From Farysia itapuensis (lineage: Eukaryota; Basidiomycota; Ustilaginomycetes; Ustilaginales; Ustilaginaceae), in the NCBI GenBank assembly GCA_023212645.1, contig JALBYC010000005.1, forward strand, positions 434,001-498,000: 64,000 nucleotides of DNA, written 5' to 3'. The notes under the pieces were generated by a model that saw only the letters and a program-made list of their open reading frames with translations, ran no database searches and had not been told where the DNA came from. Position 1 is the first letter of the stretch, and every line of letters starts with the position of its first letter. The translations under genes and the position numbers were made by a program. Below, one piece after another: positions 17,762 through 26,989 of the stretch.

Positions 17762-20700
17762 TCACCAATTGTACTCGCCGGGAAGACGATTCGATCCTTG
17801 ACGGGGCTGGGAAGGGGTTTCGGTGTTGGAGTAAGTTCCTGGAGATTCCACTGAGATATCTTGAAAGCTTTGCGAGAGGCTGCTGGCTGTCCGAGCTGGT
17901 ACCTGCAAGTTGGGTAAGACCGGTGCAGTGGAAGAAGACTGCGAACGCGATCCAGGACTGTACGGGTCGTAGTCGCTCGTAAAGCTGGACGCACTCGCCG
18001 TTCGAGCGGGTCTTAGGAGCGGTCGCACCATTTCGACAAACAAAGGCAGCATTTCGGGCAGGACTTTGAGTTCTGGGGCCGTTGGTGGTGGAATTTTGCC
18101 GCGCCGTTTTGGTGCTTTGTTCGTCTCTTCCTGCATCCGATGAACTTCTGGAAGAGGAGGTAGGGACTTTTCTGTGGTCGGGGTCAATCCGCCAGCGTTC
18201 AAAAGCGTGAGTGTCGATTGTCGAGACGGCGTAGGTCTCCATCGCTTGGTGTCCTCTTCCTCTGTGTCGCTATCATTCTGGCTTTGCATTTTTGACATCT
18301 TTGGACGAGCAGCGGATTCGGCAGACTCGTCTTTCACGAGATCGTCTTCGTCTTCGTCGGATGTCTCCTCATCCTCATCTTCTTCTGCCTCGGCATCGGC
18401 AACCTCGCCTGTGAAGATATCACCCACGCCAAGGTTGTCTACCATAGCACCAAGAAAGGCAGTGTCATCATCATCGTTGTAGATACCGTCAAGTCGTTTT
18501 CTCTTATCGGCACCGAGCAATTTTCCGGCAACGCCTGCCACTTCGCGGTCTGCCAGCTTCCGACGAAGTTTAAGCTCGCGAAGAAACTTGAGGCGGTAGG
18601 CATACAGGACCAGCGAATCAATTTCTTCTAGTGCCTTCTTGCGGTCCTCGCCGCCCGCCGGCATACTGATCTCTAAATCGACTTGGCCGATGCCGCCCAT
18701 CCTGCCAGGCTGGCTCACGATAGCTGTCAGGTTCTCATCGTCTTTGGCAGAGCGGTCATTGCCACGCACAAAATTGATGAAGAGCTCGATCCAGTGCATC
18801 AGGCCGTCGAAAAGCCCTGAGCCCTTTGAGTGCACCTGGTGCACGAAGCTGTAGAAGCGCCCCTCGTGCCGCTCCACGAGATCGATGAAGACTTGAACCG
18901 TCTGGGTAGGATCGGTGTAGCTGAGTTGCTCATTCGCCTCTACTGTCTTTATTAGATCCGTGATGAAAGCTTGCAGATCAGACAGGCTGTCGGCGATGTT
19001 GGCTAACTTGTACACCTGTGCTAATGGCGAGTAGAATATGGTGACCATGTCCTTGAGCAATTCGGCGGTGACGCCTTCAAAGATGAGTGAAATCATCTGT
19101 TCTTTATCCCTCTTTCGCGTCATCATCTTCATCAAGACGTGCAGATCTTCATATAGCCAAGCGTCGTCATCCTGTGGACCCTCGTCTTCCAGCTCAGGGT
19201 TTTTGAGACCTCGTCTGTACTCTTTGTAGGCTTCGTACGCTCGACTTGCCCGGACGACGCGCGAGATTTGTGCACGATCCAAGACCGGGGCTTCGGATGA
19301 CCTTAGGATGGTCGTTAGTAGATCAAGACGTTCCTGCTCTGCTTCCTTTCGATATACAGCTTGAACTTCAGGGGCGGCGTGAACGAACGCGCGGACCTTT
19401 TCACAAATGGCAGGGTCTTCAACCTTGGCAGCGACTGCAGCGCAAACTTCCTCGAGCTCGCGGACTTCGTCCTGCAAACTGCTAGAGAACATTCTTTGCA
19501 AAAGACTCCTTTGCCCAAACGGTTGCGCCAAGAAGATGTCGAGGACTCCACGCACCATAGCCATGGGATTTGAGATCCGCAGCATGCCACGCAGCATGAA
19601 GTATGGCATCATGCCGTGCATACGCTTCATTTGTGAAAAGACCTCTGAGGAATTGTCGCTTCCCATGAAAATCTGAAAGATGGTCGAAGCGAGACTGATC
19701 CTTCCCCATTTCAGTAAGGCTTTGTACTTTTCCGGCAGATCCTCGATACGAGGAGTCGTTCGTATCGTGGCAAAAATCCGGGTGAGACCATCGTGCTGAA
19801 CAAGATCTTGCTTGAACTCCTTCAGATGGGATTGCAGCTCCTGTGCTCGCTTGGCGGCTTCGTCAGAAAAGCGTTTGTGCTCTTCCTCCCGAACATGATC
19901 GAGCCCCTCTCGAACAGCAGCATCCTCCTCTTCGGCGCGGGTTAGAGTTGTGGGATCAGCGGTCAGAAAGTCCATAAAAAGAGCGCTGTCAGCTACCGCG
20001 GGACTTGCGAGTAGAGACCGCAAATAGGCTCTGAGAGTAAGGCGATTTTTCTCCCTGGCCAATGGACCAGTGGGTAGCGGTATGTGCGAGACGGAATCCA
20101 AGGAGTTATTGGATTCCGTCGATAATCGAGGAGATGCCGATGGCGACGCTGTGGCGCTTTGTCTGCGATAAGGGTCCGAGACATCTGTATTACTACGGTC
20201 TTTGGGAGGTGGTGGACGTATGTCCTCTTCGGGAAATTCGACTCGTAAGGTATTGGCAAGACGGTCGAAATCGCCGTATCGCCGCGAGACATAGATATCG
20301 GGATGGTCAAATCCGCTTCTGGTACGGATCAAGAACTCTTCATGAGTACGATTGCGCAGTCTGCCCTTCAGTATGACCGTGCGGACAGAGATAACGTTGA
20401 TGTCGAATGTGGAATCTTTGTTGGAATGGGATGAGGACGGGCGTGACTCGTCCTCGTAGGCAGCTGCTCGGCCTAGAGCGGCCTTGCGACGTGCTTCTAC
20501 CGCACTCATCTTAAGTCGATCAAGATCAGAGATACGGACAACATCTTCTCCGATGCCCTTGACTTTGATCGCTGCGCCCATAAGCAGAACCAAGTACTTT
20601 TCCAGCTTGTTGGTCAACTTTCGTCGCTTGGTTGACTCATCGCGGTCGTCCGTGCCACTGATGTTCTTCTCCAGGAATCTCTCGAAGAATACTTGGACTT

Positions 20701-21076
20701 TGTCTGCAAAGAAGTTGGGCGGTGCGGATCGAAGAAAGGGGAATGTGAGCACAAAGTGCTGGAACATGAAGCGTAGCAGAGGCAAATCGGTGCTACGGGC
20801 AGTGGACGATGGCCTGAACGGCGGACCAAAAGTGGACAGAGCATCCTTAGTACTAAGCTGTGCGACTTCTCTCTCAAGCTGCAAGCGGATGAGCGTCTTC
20901 TTCAGGTAATGCGCCCGTAGGGGAGTGAGAGCTTTCGGGTCGGATGCATTCTCTAACCCAGGGATAGCGGCTCGCGCAGCCTTGCTTTTAGCGCTTGCAG
21001 ATGTATCGGAGGTCTGCAGCGGTGCCAGCGACGTACCCGCCGACGCAAAGGCTGGGTCGTAGGCAAAGAGACTCAT
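17762..21076 (-). CDS. PX/PXB-domain lipid-binding protein (Lec1/YPR097W-like)
   Basis: 1104 residues from the ATG at 21074-21076; the frame extends upstream only to a TTG. Residues about 48-170 are the PX-associated helical domain (PXB), beginning LTPLRAHYLKKTLIRLQLE. Residues about 225-385 are the PX domain with the phosphoinositide-pocket motif RRYGDFDRL and a long Pro/Ser insertion. The central region to about 850 is the helical DUF3818-type domain of the same family. The C-terminal 250 residues are acidic, then Ser/Pro-rich and probably disordered. The yeast relative binds phosphoinositides and affects lipid distribution among organelles. The role here is inferred. Confidence 0.88.
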   Translation of the reverse strand: MSLFAYDPAFASAGTSLAPLQTSDTSASAKSKAARAAIPGLENASDPKALTPLRAHYLKKTLIRLQLEREVAQLSTKDALSTFGPPFRPSSTARSTDLPLLRFMFQHFVLTFPFLRSAPPNFFADKVQVFFERFLEKNISGTDDRDESTKRRKLTNKLEKYLVLLMGAAIKVKGIGEDVVRISDLDRLKMSAVEARRKAALGRAAAYEDESRPSSSHSNKDSTFDINVISVRTVILKGRLRNRTHEEFLIRTRSGFDHPDIYVSRRYGDFDRLANTLRVEFPEEDIRPPPPKDRSNTDVSDPYRRQSATASPSASPRLSTESNNSLDSVSHIPLPTGPLAREKNRLTLRAYLRSLLASPAVADSALFMDFLTADPTTLTRAEEEDAAVREGLDHVREEEHKRFSDEAAKRAQELQSHLKEFKQDLVQHDGLTRIFATIRTTPRIEDLPEKYKALLKWGRISLASTIFQIFMGSDNSSEVFSQMKRMHGMMPYFMLRGMLRISNPMAMVRGVLDIFLAQPFGQRSLLQRMFSSSLQDEVRELEEVCAAVAAKVEDPAICEKVRAFVHAAPEVQAVYRKEAEQERLDLLTTILRSSEAPVLDRAQISRVVRASRAYEAYKEYRRGLKNPELEDEGPQDDDAWLYEDLHVLMKMMTRKRDKEQMISLIFEGVTAELLKDMVTIFYSPLAQVYKLANIADSLSDLQAFITDLIKTVEANEQLSYTDPTQTVQVFIDLVERHEGRFYSFVHQVHSKGSGLFDGLMHWIELFINFVRGNDRSAKDDENLTAIVSQPGRMGGIGQVDLEISMPAGGEDRKKALEEIDSLVLYAYRLKFLRELKLRRKLADREVAGVAGKLLGADKRKRLDGIYNDDDDTAFLGAMVDNLGVGDIFTGEVADAEAEEDEDEETSDEDEDDLVKDESAESAARPKMSKMQSQNDSDTEEEDTKRWRPTPSRQSTLTLLNAGGLTPTTEKSLPPLPEVHRMQEETNKAPKRRGKIPPPTAPELKVLPEMLPLFVEMVRPLLRPARTASASSFTSDYDPYSPGSRSQSSSTAPVLPNLQVPARTASSLSQSFQDISVESPGTYSNTETPSQPRQGSNRLPGEYNW

Positions 21077-21557
21077 TGCAATATCCGTTGTTGGATGATG
21101 GACGTAGTAAGCTGCTCTCTTTGCTCGTATTCGCAACGCTATTCACAGATTGTTGGCGTGTGGAGGAATACCGGTCAGATGGCGAATACAGACTCATCTC
21201 ACTCAGCCTGAGCACCGGCATAATCGAGACGTTTCGTGCAAGTTGGAGCAACAGACTTGGATGCGCTTCTTCTCGGCATGCCATCAGTGGCTGCTGGTAC
21301 TAGTGCCAGGTACCTCACAAACACGATGCTCAGCCCGAAGTCACAGTGGTACAGTGGTCAGTGATCAGTGGCCTATCAGTGGTCCATGGTCAGGAGCCGG
21401 TCTAACAGGGTCTGCACGATGACAGGTTCAGCTGTTCAGCTCTTCAGTCTTCACGGCGTCGCGGTGTTGAAGTGCGGGCGGGCGGCGTATCGACAGAATT
21501 TTCAAGTCGAGTTTGTGCGTTCCTGTTTCCTGTTCTTCCACTCCACCATATACCATC
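21077..21557. other. Divergent promoter region between PX/PXB and TOM20 genes
   Basis: 481 bp between divergent start codons. A cluster of four CAGTGG hexamers (21344-21382) is listed separately. No RNA gene seen. Confidence 0.5.
21344..21382. repeat. Cluster of four CAGTGG hexamers
   Basis: CAGTGG occurs at 21344, 21352, 21366 and 21377, with a fifth near-copy (CAGTGA) at 21359. It lies in the divergent promoter between the PX/PXB and TOM20 genes and could be a repeated factor-binding site or a degenerate tandem repeat. Confidence 0.55.
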
Positions 21558-22385
21558 ATGAAGACGTCTCAAGTAGTGGTAACGTCCTTGTCTATCCTCG
21601 GCGTCGCCGGACTCGGATATGCGGTATACTTTGACTACCGTCGTAGAAATGATGTCACTTTCCGCAAAAATCTGATCAAAGACAAGAAAAGGACTAGAAA
21701 GGAGGCTGCAAAAAAGTCGAACGAAGAAGAGGTCTTCATTCAGGATCTGCTGAAAGAGCTCAGAGCACCTGGCGCTATGCCGCGTCTCCCTCAAGAGCAA
21801 GAGCAGTACTTCCTGAAAAACGTCACGCTCGGTGAGCAGCTCTCTGCCATGGGCTCTGATAAGCGTCTTGAAGCAGCTGCCGCTTTCTTCCGTGCACTCA
21901 AAGCATATCCCCAGCCCACGGAGCTCATTATGATTCTGCAGAAAGCTTCTCCCCCTGAGGTGTTCGACACCATCATGCGCATCGTTAGCAAGGACATTGC
22001 ATCTGGCGGAGGAGGCAGTTTCGGTGGAGATCTCGATGAAGTCGACGATGACGGTCCATCGGGATCCAAAATCGAGGAAGTTCAGAGCGAACAGCCGGCT
22101 ACGTCTTCAGCAGAGACCGTAGCTCAGCACCATGGTACCGACAGCGGCACGACGTCGAGTCAAGAGTGGGACACCTTATCCGCCACAAGTTTGACAGACA
22201 CGGGCGTCGTTGTGACACCGGGCAACAACACCACCACGGGAGACAACACCAGCGTCGCAGGAGTTCTGTCCGAGGCAGATCCCCCGGAAGCCCCTGTATC
22301 AAGCGCAAATGCCACATCTACTTTGGATTCTCAGTCCTCCGATTGGTCACCCGCCCCTGTCTTCGGAAGCTCCCAAAAGGATTAG
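21558..22385 (+). CDS. TOM20: Mitochondrial import receptor Tom20
   Basis: 275 residues from the ATG at 21558; the open frame upstream starts at a GTG. An N-terminal anchor (about residues 4-24, VVVTSLSILGVAGLGYAVYF) is followed by the basic DYRRRNDVTFRKNL segment diagnostic of Tom20, and then the single TPR-like receptor domain that binds presequences (FFRALKAYPQPTELIMILQK, about 110-140). The C-terminal third is Ser/Thr/Asp-rich and longer than in yeast, with no recognisable motif. It sits in the outer membrane with the domain in the cytosol. Confidence 0.95.
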   Translation: MKTSQVVVTSLSILGVAGLGYAVYFDYRRRNDVTFRKNLIKDKKRTRKEAAKKSNEEEVFIQDLLKELRAPGAMPRLPQEQEQYFLKNVTLGEQLSAMGSDKRLEAAAAFFRALKAYPQPTELIMILQKASPPEVFDTIMRIVSKDIASGGGGSFGGDLDEVDDDGPSGSKIEEVQSEQPATSSAETVAQHHGTDSGTTSSQEWDTLSATSLTDTGVVVTPGNNTTTGDNTSVAGVLSEADPPEAPVSSANATSTLDSQSSDWSPAPVFGSSQKD

Positions 22386-22586
22386 TCGCAACTAGCAGTC
22401 TCACAACCAGCAGAATTCAGCGCATCTTGTCTCTACTCTGTATCCTATCCCTTCACACGTTCTCACCCTTTTCTCTCTACGTCAAGCGAAAATTGTGCAT
22501 GCTTCCACGGCGAATTGACCGCAGAAAATGAGAACTTTTTGGGATCGGTATATGTATGCAACGCGGAACTCTCGCCCGAAAAGGCT

Positions 22587-22709
22587 GCCCCTTTGGCCAA
22601 GTTGGATTAAGGCATGTGGCTTATGTTTCTCAGGCACAATTTCGCACCTCGAGATCATGAGGTTTTTACGGAAACCGCGAGATCGTGGGTTCGAGTCCCA
22701 CAAGGGGCA
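22587..22709 (+). tRNA. tRNA, probably Ile(UAU), with a 48-nt intron
   Basis: The acceptor stem GCCCCTT (22587-22593) pairs perfectly with AAGGGGC (22702-22708). The D stem is GCC/GGC. The T arm is GTGGG-TTCGAGT-CCCAC (22685-22701). The anticodon stem TGTGG (22615-22619) pairs with CCGCG (22675-22679) using two G-T wobbles. The loop then reads C-T-TAT-G, giving anticodon TAT at 22622-22624 and an intron at about 22626-22673. The body (TTGGCC...GTTGG...TTAAGGCA) resembles eukaryotic tRNA-Ile, and Ile(UAU) genes generally carry introns. Base 37 reads G instead of the expected A, so the isotype is less certain than the tRNA call. A T7 run follows as terminator. Confidence 0.8.
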
Positions 22710-23485
22710 TATTTTTTTCACGGTTGCTGAACACGTCTCAGCCCTGGCTGTTTCGTGCCTTCGAAGCTGCGCACACTTTTTAATCTTCCCAGTGATGGAG
22801 GAGCTTCACAGATAAGTATTGTCTAGGAAGTATACAAGACATCTAAACGACCAAAATAACTGTCCAATAATTATGACAACAAAATTGTAATGAAAATGGG
22901 GCAGATCAGGCGGGATAGATCTTAGACGCCTGTAGCAGCCACAACCTCAGCAGCTGCTCGACACGAAGAGCAGAGACTGAGGCAAATGGAGCAGACACTG
23001 GCATAGTCAGATCGTCTCCGCCCCTGGACTGCCGTGCTGGCACGTTCACACGGCCACACATGCCAGACGGCCGACGGCGCGACGGCACAAAGAGGGAATC
23101 CGATCTAACAGTACCCCCTGCGAAAAGAAAGATACAGAATCACACAGAAGATTATGATTACATAAGATTTAATTGGCTACCAAACAACAGTGCAACTGAC
23201 CATACTCAAGGAGGCTGAGCAGAATGTTTAGATGTAGCAGAGACACCTTGGGCACACCATTGCTAACTGGAGAAAGCTCTAGAACAAAGCACGGCTTCTT
23301 GGCGGAATGGGCGTGCAGCCCGGTCCATGCCGGGTAAAGTGGGACGTGGCTGAGCTGAACTTGGATTTCTTCCAGCCTTTTCGATTTTCTCCACCGGCAG
23401 TTTTTTTTCTCCTCGTTCTTCGTCACCGTCGCACGATCTCTTCTCACCACATCCTTCTTCACATACACCCCATCACCGAACCGCC
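22710..23485. other. Intergenic: SSC1 promoter region
   Basis: 776 bp without a recognisable gene on either strand. The last 100 bp before the Hsp70 ATG are pyrimidine-rich and look like a 5' UTR. A heat-shock-element-like array is listed separately. Confidence 0.5.
23271..23285 (+). promoter_or_regulatory. Candidate heat-shock element upstream of mtHsp70
   Basis: AGAAAGCTCTAGAAC is three contiguous 5-bp units of the nGAAn/nTTCn type with one mismatch in the middle unit. It is about 200 bp upstream of the start codon of a heat-inducible gene family. Confidence 0.45.
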
Positions 23486-25573
23486 ATGTTTTCTCGTGGT
23501 CTTCGATCAGCCGCTCCTGCGACTCGACTATTGAATCAGTCGGCCCGACCCAGCGTTGCTGTAAGTTTGAAGTGGCAGTTGACCTCACTCCTCGCAAGTG
23601 CTGACAATAGATTCACTCCACAGCGATTGGCACCCCTTGGAGCACGATTCAACTCTGGAAAGGTCTCAGGTCCCGTCATCGGAATTGACCTGGGAACCAC
23701 CAACTCATGTGTTTCCGTAATGGAAGGCCAGCAGGCCCGTGTTATCGAAAACTCTGAGGGTGGACGAACTACACCCTCCGTAGTGGCTTTCACCAAGGAT
23801 GGCGAGCGTTTGGTAGGTTTGCCTGCAAAGCGTCAGGCCGTTGTAAACCCCGAGGCTACACTTTTCGCCACAAAGCGACTCATTGGCCGAAAGTTCCAGG
23901 ACAAGGAGGTTCAGAAGGATCTGAACAACGTTCCTTTCAAGATTGTTCCCCACTCCAACGGTGATGCTTGGCTTGAAGCTCGTGGCCAGAAGTACTCTCC
24001 CTCGCAGATCGGTGCATTCGTGGTTGGAAAGATGAAGGAGACCGCCGCTGGCTACCTTGGCAAGACCGTGAAGCACGCCGTCATCACAGTCCCTGCGTAC
24101 TTCAACGATTCTCAGCGACAGGCTACCAAGGATGCCGGTGCCATCGCCGGTCTTGACGTTCTTCGAGTCATTAACGAGCCGACTGCTGCTGCCTTGGCAT
24201 ACGGTCTGGACCGAAATGATTCCTCCGTCATTGCCGTTTTCGATCTGGGAGGAGGTACTTTCGATATCTCGATTTTGGAGATGCAGAAGGGCGTGTTCGA
24301 AGTCAAATCGACCAACGGTGACACACACCTTGGTGGCGAGGACTTCGACATTGTTCTCGTCGAGCATCTCGTCAACGAGTTCAAGAAGGAGTCTGGAATC
24401 GATCTCGGCAAGGACCGTATGGCCATTCAGCGAATTCGCGAAGCTGCCGAGAAGGCCAAGATTGAGCTCTCCAGCACCCAACAGACCGACATCAGCTTGC
24501 CATACATCACTGCCGACTCATCTGGACCTAAGCACATCAACACAAAGATGACAAGAGCACAGCTCGAAGGACTCGTCGGCAAGCTCGTCGACCGAACCGT
24601 CGAGCCTTGCAAGAAAGCACTATCCGACGCCGCTTGCAAGCCCTCAGACATTCAAGAAGTCATCATGGTCGGAGGCATGAGCCGAATGCCCAAGGTACTC
24701 GAGACAGTCAAGAACATCTTCAAGCGCGACCCCAGCAAGGGTGTCAACCCCGATGAGGCTGTCGCTATTGGTGCTTCCATCCAGGGAGGTGTTCTCTCTG
24801 GTCAGGTCACCGACATTCTGCTCCTCGACGTCACGCCACTGTCGCTTGGTATTCAGACACTGGGTGGTGTATTCACCCGACTCATCAACCGCAACACCAC
24901 GATCCCTACCAAGAAGAGCCAAGTCTTCTCGACTGCCGCCGATGGTCAGACTGCTGTCGACATCCAGGTCTACCAGGGTGAACGAGAACTTGTGCGAGAC
25001 AACAAGCTGCTGGGTAACTTCCAGCTTACCGGCCTCCCACCGGCAGCCAAGGGTATCCCACAAGTCGAAGTCACCTTTGACATTGACGCTGATGGCATCA
25101 TGCACGTTTCTGCCCTCGACAAGGCCACTAACAAGGATCAGTCTATGACCATCTCTGCTGGCTCTGGTCTCAGCGACTCTGAGATTGAGAAGATGGTAAA
25201 CGACGCCGAGCAGTTTGCGGAGGCAGACAAGGCTCGTCGTCTCGTCATCGAAGAGGCCAACCGCGCTCACTCCGTTTGCGGAGAGACTGCTAAGGCCATG
25301 CAAGAGTTCAGCGACCAGCTCCCAGCTGACGAGAAGGAGAAGCTCAACGTCCTTATCAAGGAGACTGAGGAGCTTGCTTCGAAAGGTCTTAACGGCGATG
25401 CCGACATCACCGCCCAGACGATCCGTGAGAAGATTGACTCCACCCAGCAGGCTTCGCTGCAGCTCTTCAAGTTGGTATACGAGAAGAAGGGCCAGCAGGG
25501 CGGTGCCGCTTCCGGCAGCGAGGGCTCCGAATCCAAGCCTGAGGGCGAGGGCGAGGGCGAGAAGAAGCAGTAA
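23486..25573 (+). CDS. SSC1: Mitochondrial Hsp70 (Ssc1)
   Basis: Exons 23486-23560 and 23624-25573. The intron (23561-23623, GTAAGT...CTGAC...CCACAG) is 63 nt, phase 0 and stop-free, so an unspliced reading gives 695 residues and the spliced one 674. The intron splits the presequence after PSVA; the spliced form reads on into [13 protein letters not shown]. Hsp70 signatures are present: [37 protein letters not shown], and substrate-binding-domain landmarks ([12 protein letters not shown]). The acidic Gly/Glu C-terminus ([11 protein letters not shown]) is typical of the mitochondrial class and is encoded by a short GAGGGC tandem repeat. It drives matrix protein import and folding. The ATG has a good context (ccgccATG). 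Confidence 0.97.
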   Translation: MFSRGLRSAAPATRLLNQSARPSVAVSLKWQLTSLLASADNRFTPQRLAPLGARFNSGKVSGPVIGIDLGTTNSCVSVMEGQQARVIENSEGGRTTPSVVAFTKDGERLVGLPAKRQAVVNPEATLFATKRLIGRKFQDKEVQKDLNNVPFKIVPHSNGDAWLEARGQKYSPSQIGAFVVGKMKETAAGYLGKTVKHAVITVPAYFNDSQRQATKDAGAIAGLDVLRVINEPTAAALAYGLDRNDSSVIAVFDLGGGTFDISILEMQKGVFEVKSTNGDTHLGGEDFDIVLVEHLVNEFKKESGIDLGKDRMAIQRIREAAEKAKIELSSTQQTDISLPYITADSSGPKHINTKMTRAQLEGLVGKLVDRTVEPCKKALSDAACKPSDIQEVIMVGGMSRMPKVLETVKNIFKRDPSKGVNPDEAVAIGASIQGGVLSGQVTDILLLDVTPLSLGIQTLGGVFTRLINRNTTIPTKKSQVFSTAADGQTAVDIQVYQGERELVRDNKLLGNFQLTGLPPAAKGIPQVEVTFDIDADGIMHVSALDKATNKDQSMTISAGSGLSDSEIEKMVNDAEQFAEADKARRLVIEEANRAHSVCGETAKAMQEFSDQLPADEKEKLNVLIKETEELASKGLNGDADITAQTIREKIDSTQQASLQLFKLVYEKKGQQGGAASGSEGSESKPEGEGEGEKKQ

Positions 25574-25932
25574 AAGCATATCACCTTTCTTCCCCCTTGC
25601 TTTCCTCTCTGTGATACCACTTTACCTTTCAAAAACGAAACTGACGATATCGTCACAGTGCTGACGGTCCAGTCACTCACTCGAACCATCACGTATGGCT
25701 TTCGCACGCCTTGACAGCGTCTATATATCGCGTTTGCAATCTTCGAATAAAACACCACCACTTTCCGTGTACTTTTCACAGCCAATATCTGCGAACGTGC
25801 CGCGCCGTGAAACGTGAGAGAGACTTGCAAGATCATAGAAATAGAGACTGTGAGGGACAGCGAGAGACGAAAAATGCGATGAAAAAGTAGTAGTCTAAGT
25901 GATGTTGTCAGACAATTTTGCCGGCACAGCAA
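25574..25932. other. Convergent 3' flanks of SSC1 and RAD6
   Basis: 359 bp between the two stop codons. It holds the 3' UTRs of both genes. No additional gene seen. Confidence 0.5.
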
Positions 25933-26535
25933 CTATGTCGTTGTTGGGGCTGGCTGCGAGCTGAACGATGTCTGATCTTCGTCATCCTCTGGGATAGAGT
26001 CAGGCATCTCCCCATCGTCCATCCAGCTCGCCTCGACGGTCGCCTTGACCCTTCGAACGTATTCCTTCATGTTTTCTCGGTACAGATTTGCGGCTTCTGC
26101 GTTGGCTGGCGAGTTGGGGTTGGGGTCGTGCAAGAGACTCTGAACACTGGTAAGGATAGCAGCTACATCGTATGTAGGGCTCCAGCGGTTTTGCAAGATG
26201 TCGAGACAGAGCTCGCCGTTGGCATAAACGTTGGGGTGAAACATTTTGGACAAAAACTTGACAGTGGGCGGCTTGTTCGGGTAGGACTCATCAAATGTCA
26301 GAACTAGCTTGAAGGTTCCGTCTTCAAAGGGAGTGTCTGCTGGACCAAAGATGACGGCGTTCCAGATCATCAAGTTGTCCGCACATGGCGCACCAGAAAT
26401 TCCACCTGGGGGGTCCGTGGACAATCGCTTGAAGTCACGAATGAGCCGTTTCTTTGACGGAGTCGACTGGTCGGTAGCAGCAAGGGGCCATCAGCATATT
26501 TGCCCTATTCAGTCATTGTAGCAGCAACTTACCAT
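25933..26535 (-). CDS. RAD6: Ubiquitin-conjugating enzyme E2, Rad6/Ubc2
   Basis: The first exon is only the ATG (26533-26535). A 66-nt intron (26467-26532, GTAAGTTGC...CCGACCAG) follows, then exon 2 at 26466-25933. The spliced protein has 178 residues and begins [16 protein letters not shown], essentially the canonical Rad6 start. The catalytic Cys is Cys88 (NGELCLDIL), preceded by FHPNVYA. The C-terminal tail is moderately acidic ([15 protein letters not shown]) and Ser/Thr-rich. It monoubiquitinates histone H2B with Bre1, and PCNA with Rad18. Without the intron the frame lacks an ATG, which supports the splice model. Confidence 0.95.
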
Positions 26536-26989
26536 CTTTGCTACTTGCTTTCAGTCGTGTAAAGGATAGAACAGATTGACGGCAGTCGATGACGAACCAA
26601 TCGAGTGGCTCAAGTGGAGAATTGGAGAACGCGCAGCAGTCTCTCGATGCCTCGACTCCTCAGAGAGAATCTCGGCCACTGGTTTCGCGATCCAATTAGA
26701 TATTTTCTCGGAACGCGGACTATGCAAACGCGCGGAAAAGCTCAGCAAGCTCATCATGCTCATGGTTCAATCAAGCTCAGCTAGCTAGCTAATCTAGTGG
26801 AGTTGCTCATTCGCAAACGATCAAAGAACGTGGTCCGAATGTACTTTTATATCTAGACGGTCACGATCCGATAAGCGGACAATCTTCCTTCCAATGCACG
26901 GAGACAGACCGTGAGTTGAGCCGTGAGTTGAGCAAATGTAGCGGATCACGGGCGACCAACAAAGTTTTGCGGTCTCTCGAGCATCTGGC
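26536..26989. other. RAD6 upstream region and 3' flank of the paraoxonase-like gene
   Basis: No gene recognised. It includes a tandem 12-bp duplication at 26909-26932. Confidence 0.45.
26909..26932. repeat. Tandem 12-bp duplication
   Basis: CCGTGAGTTGAG occurs twice in direct succession just downstream of the paraoxonase-like stop codon, within the likely 3' UTR. Confidence 0.7.

Noticed and set aside
22906..23088. 60-codon minus-strand frame upstream of SSC1
   Set aside because: Arg/Pro/Leu-rich without domain, and most likely inside the SSC1 promoter region.
24644..25579. 311-codon minus-strand frame opposite SSC1
   Set aside because: It is the complement of a highly biased Hsp70 coding sequence. 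Such long antisense frames are a known artefact and no domain is present.
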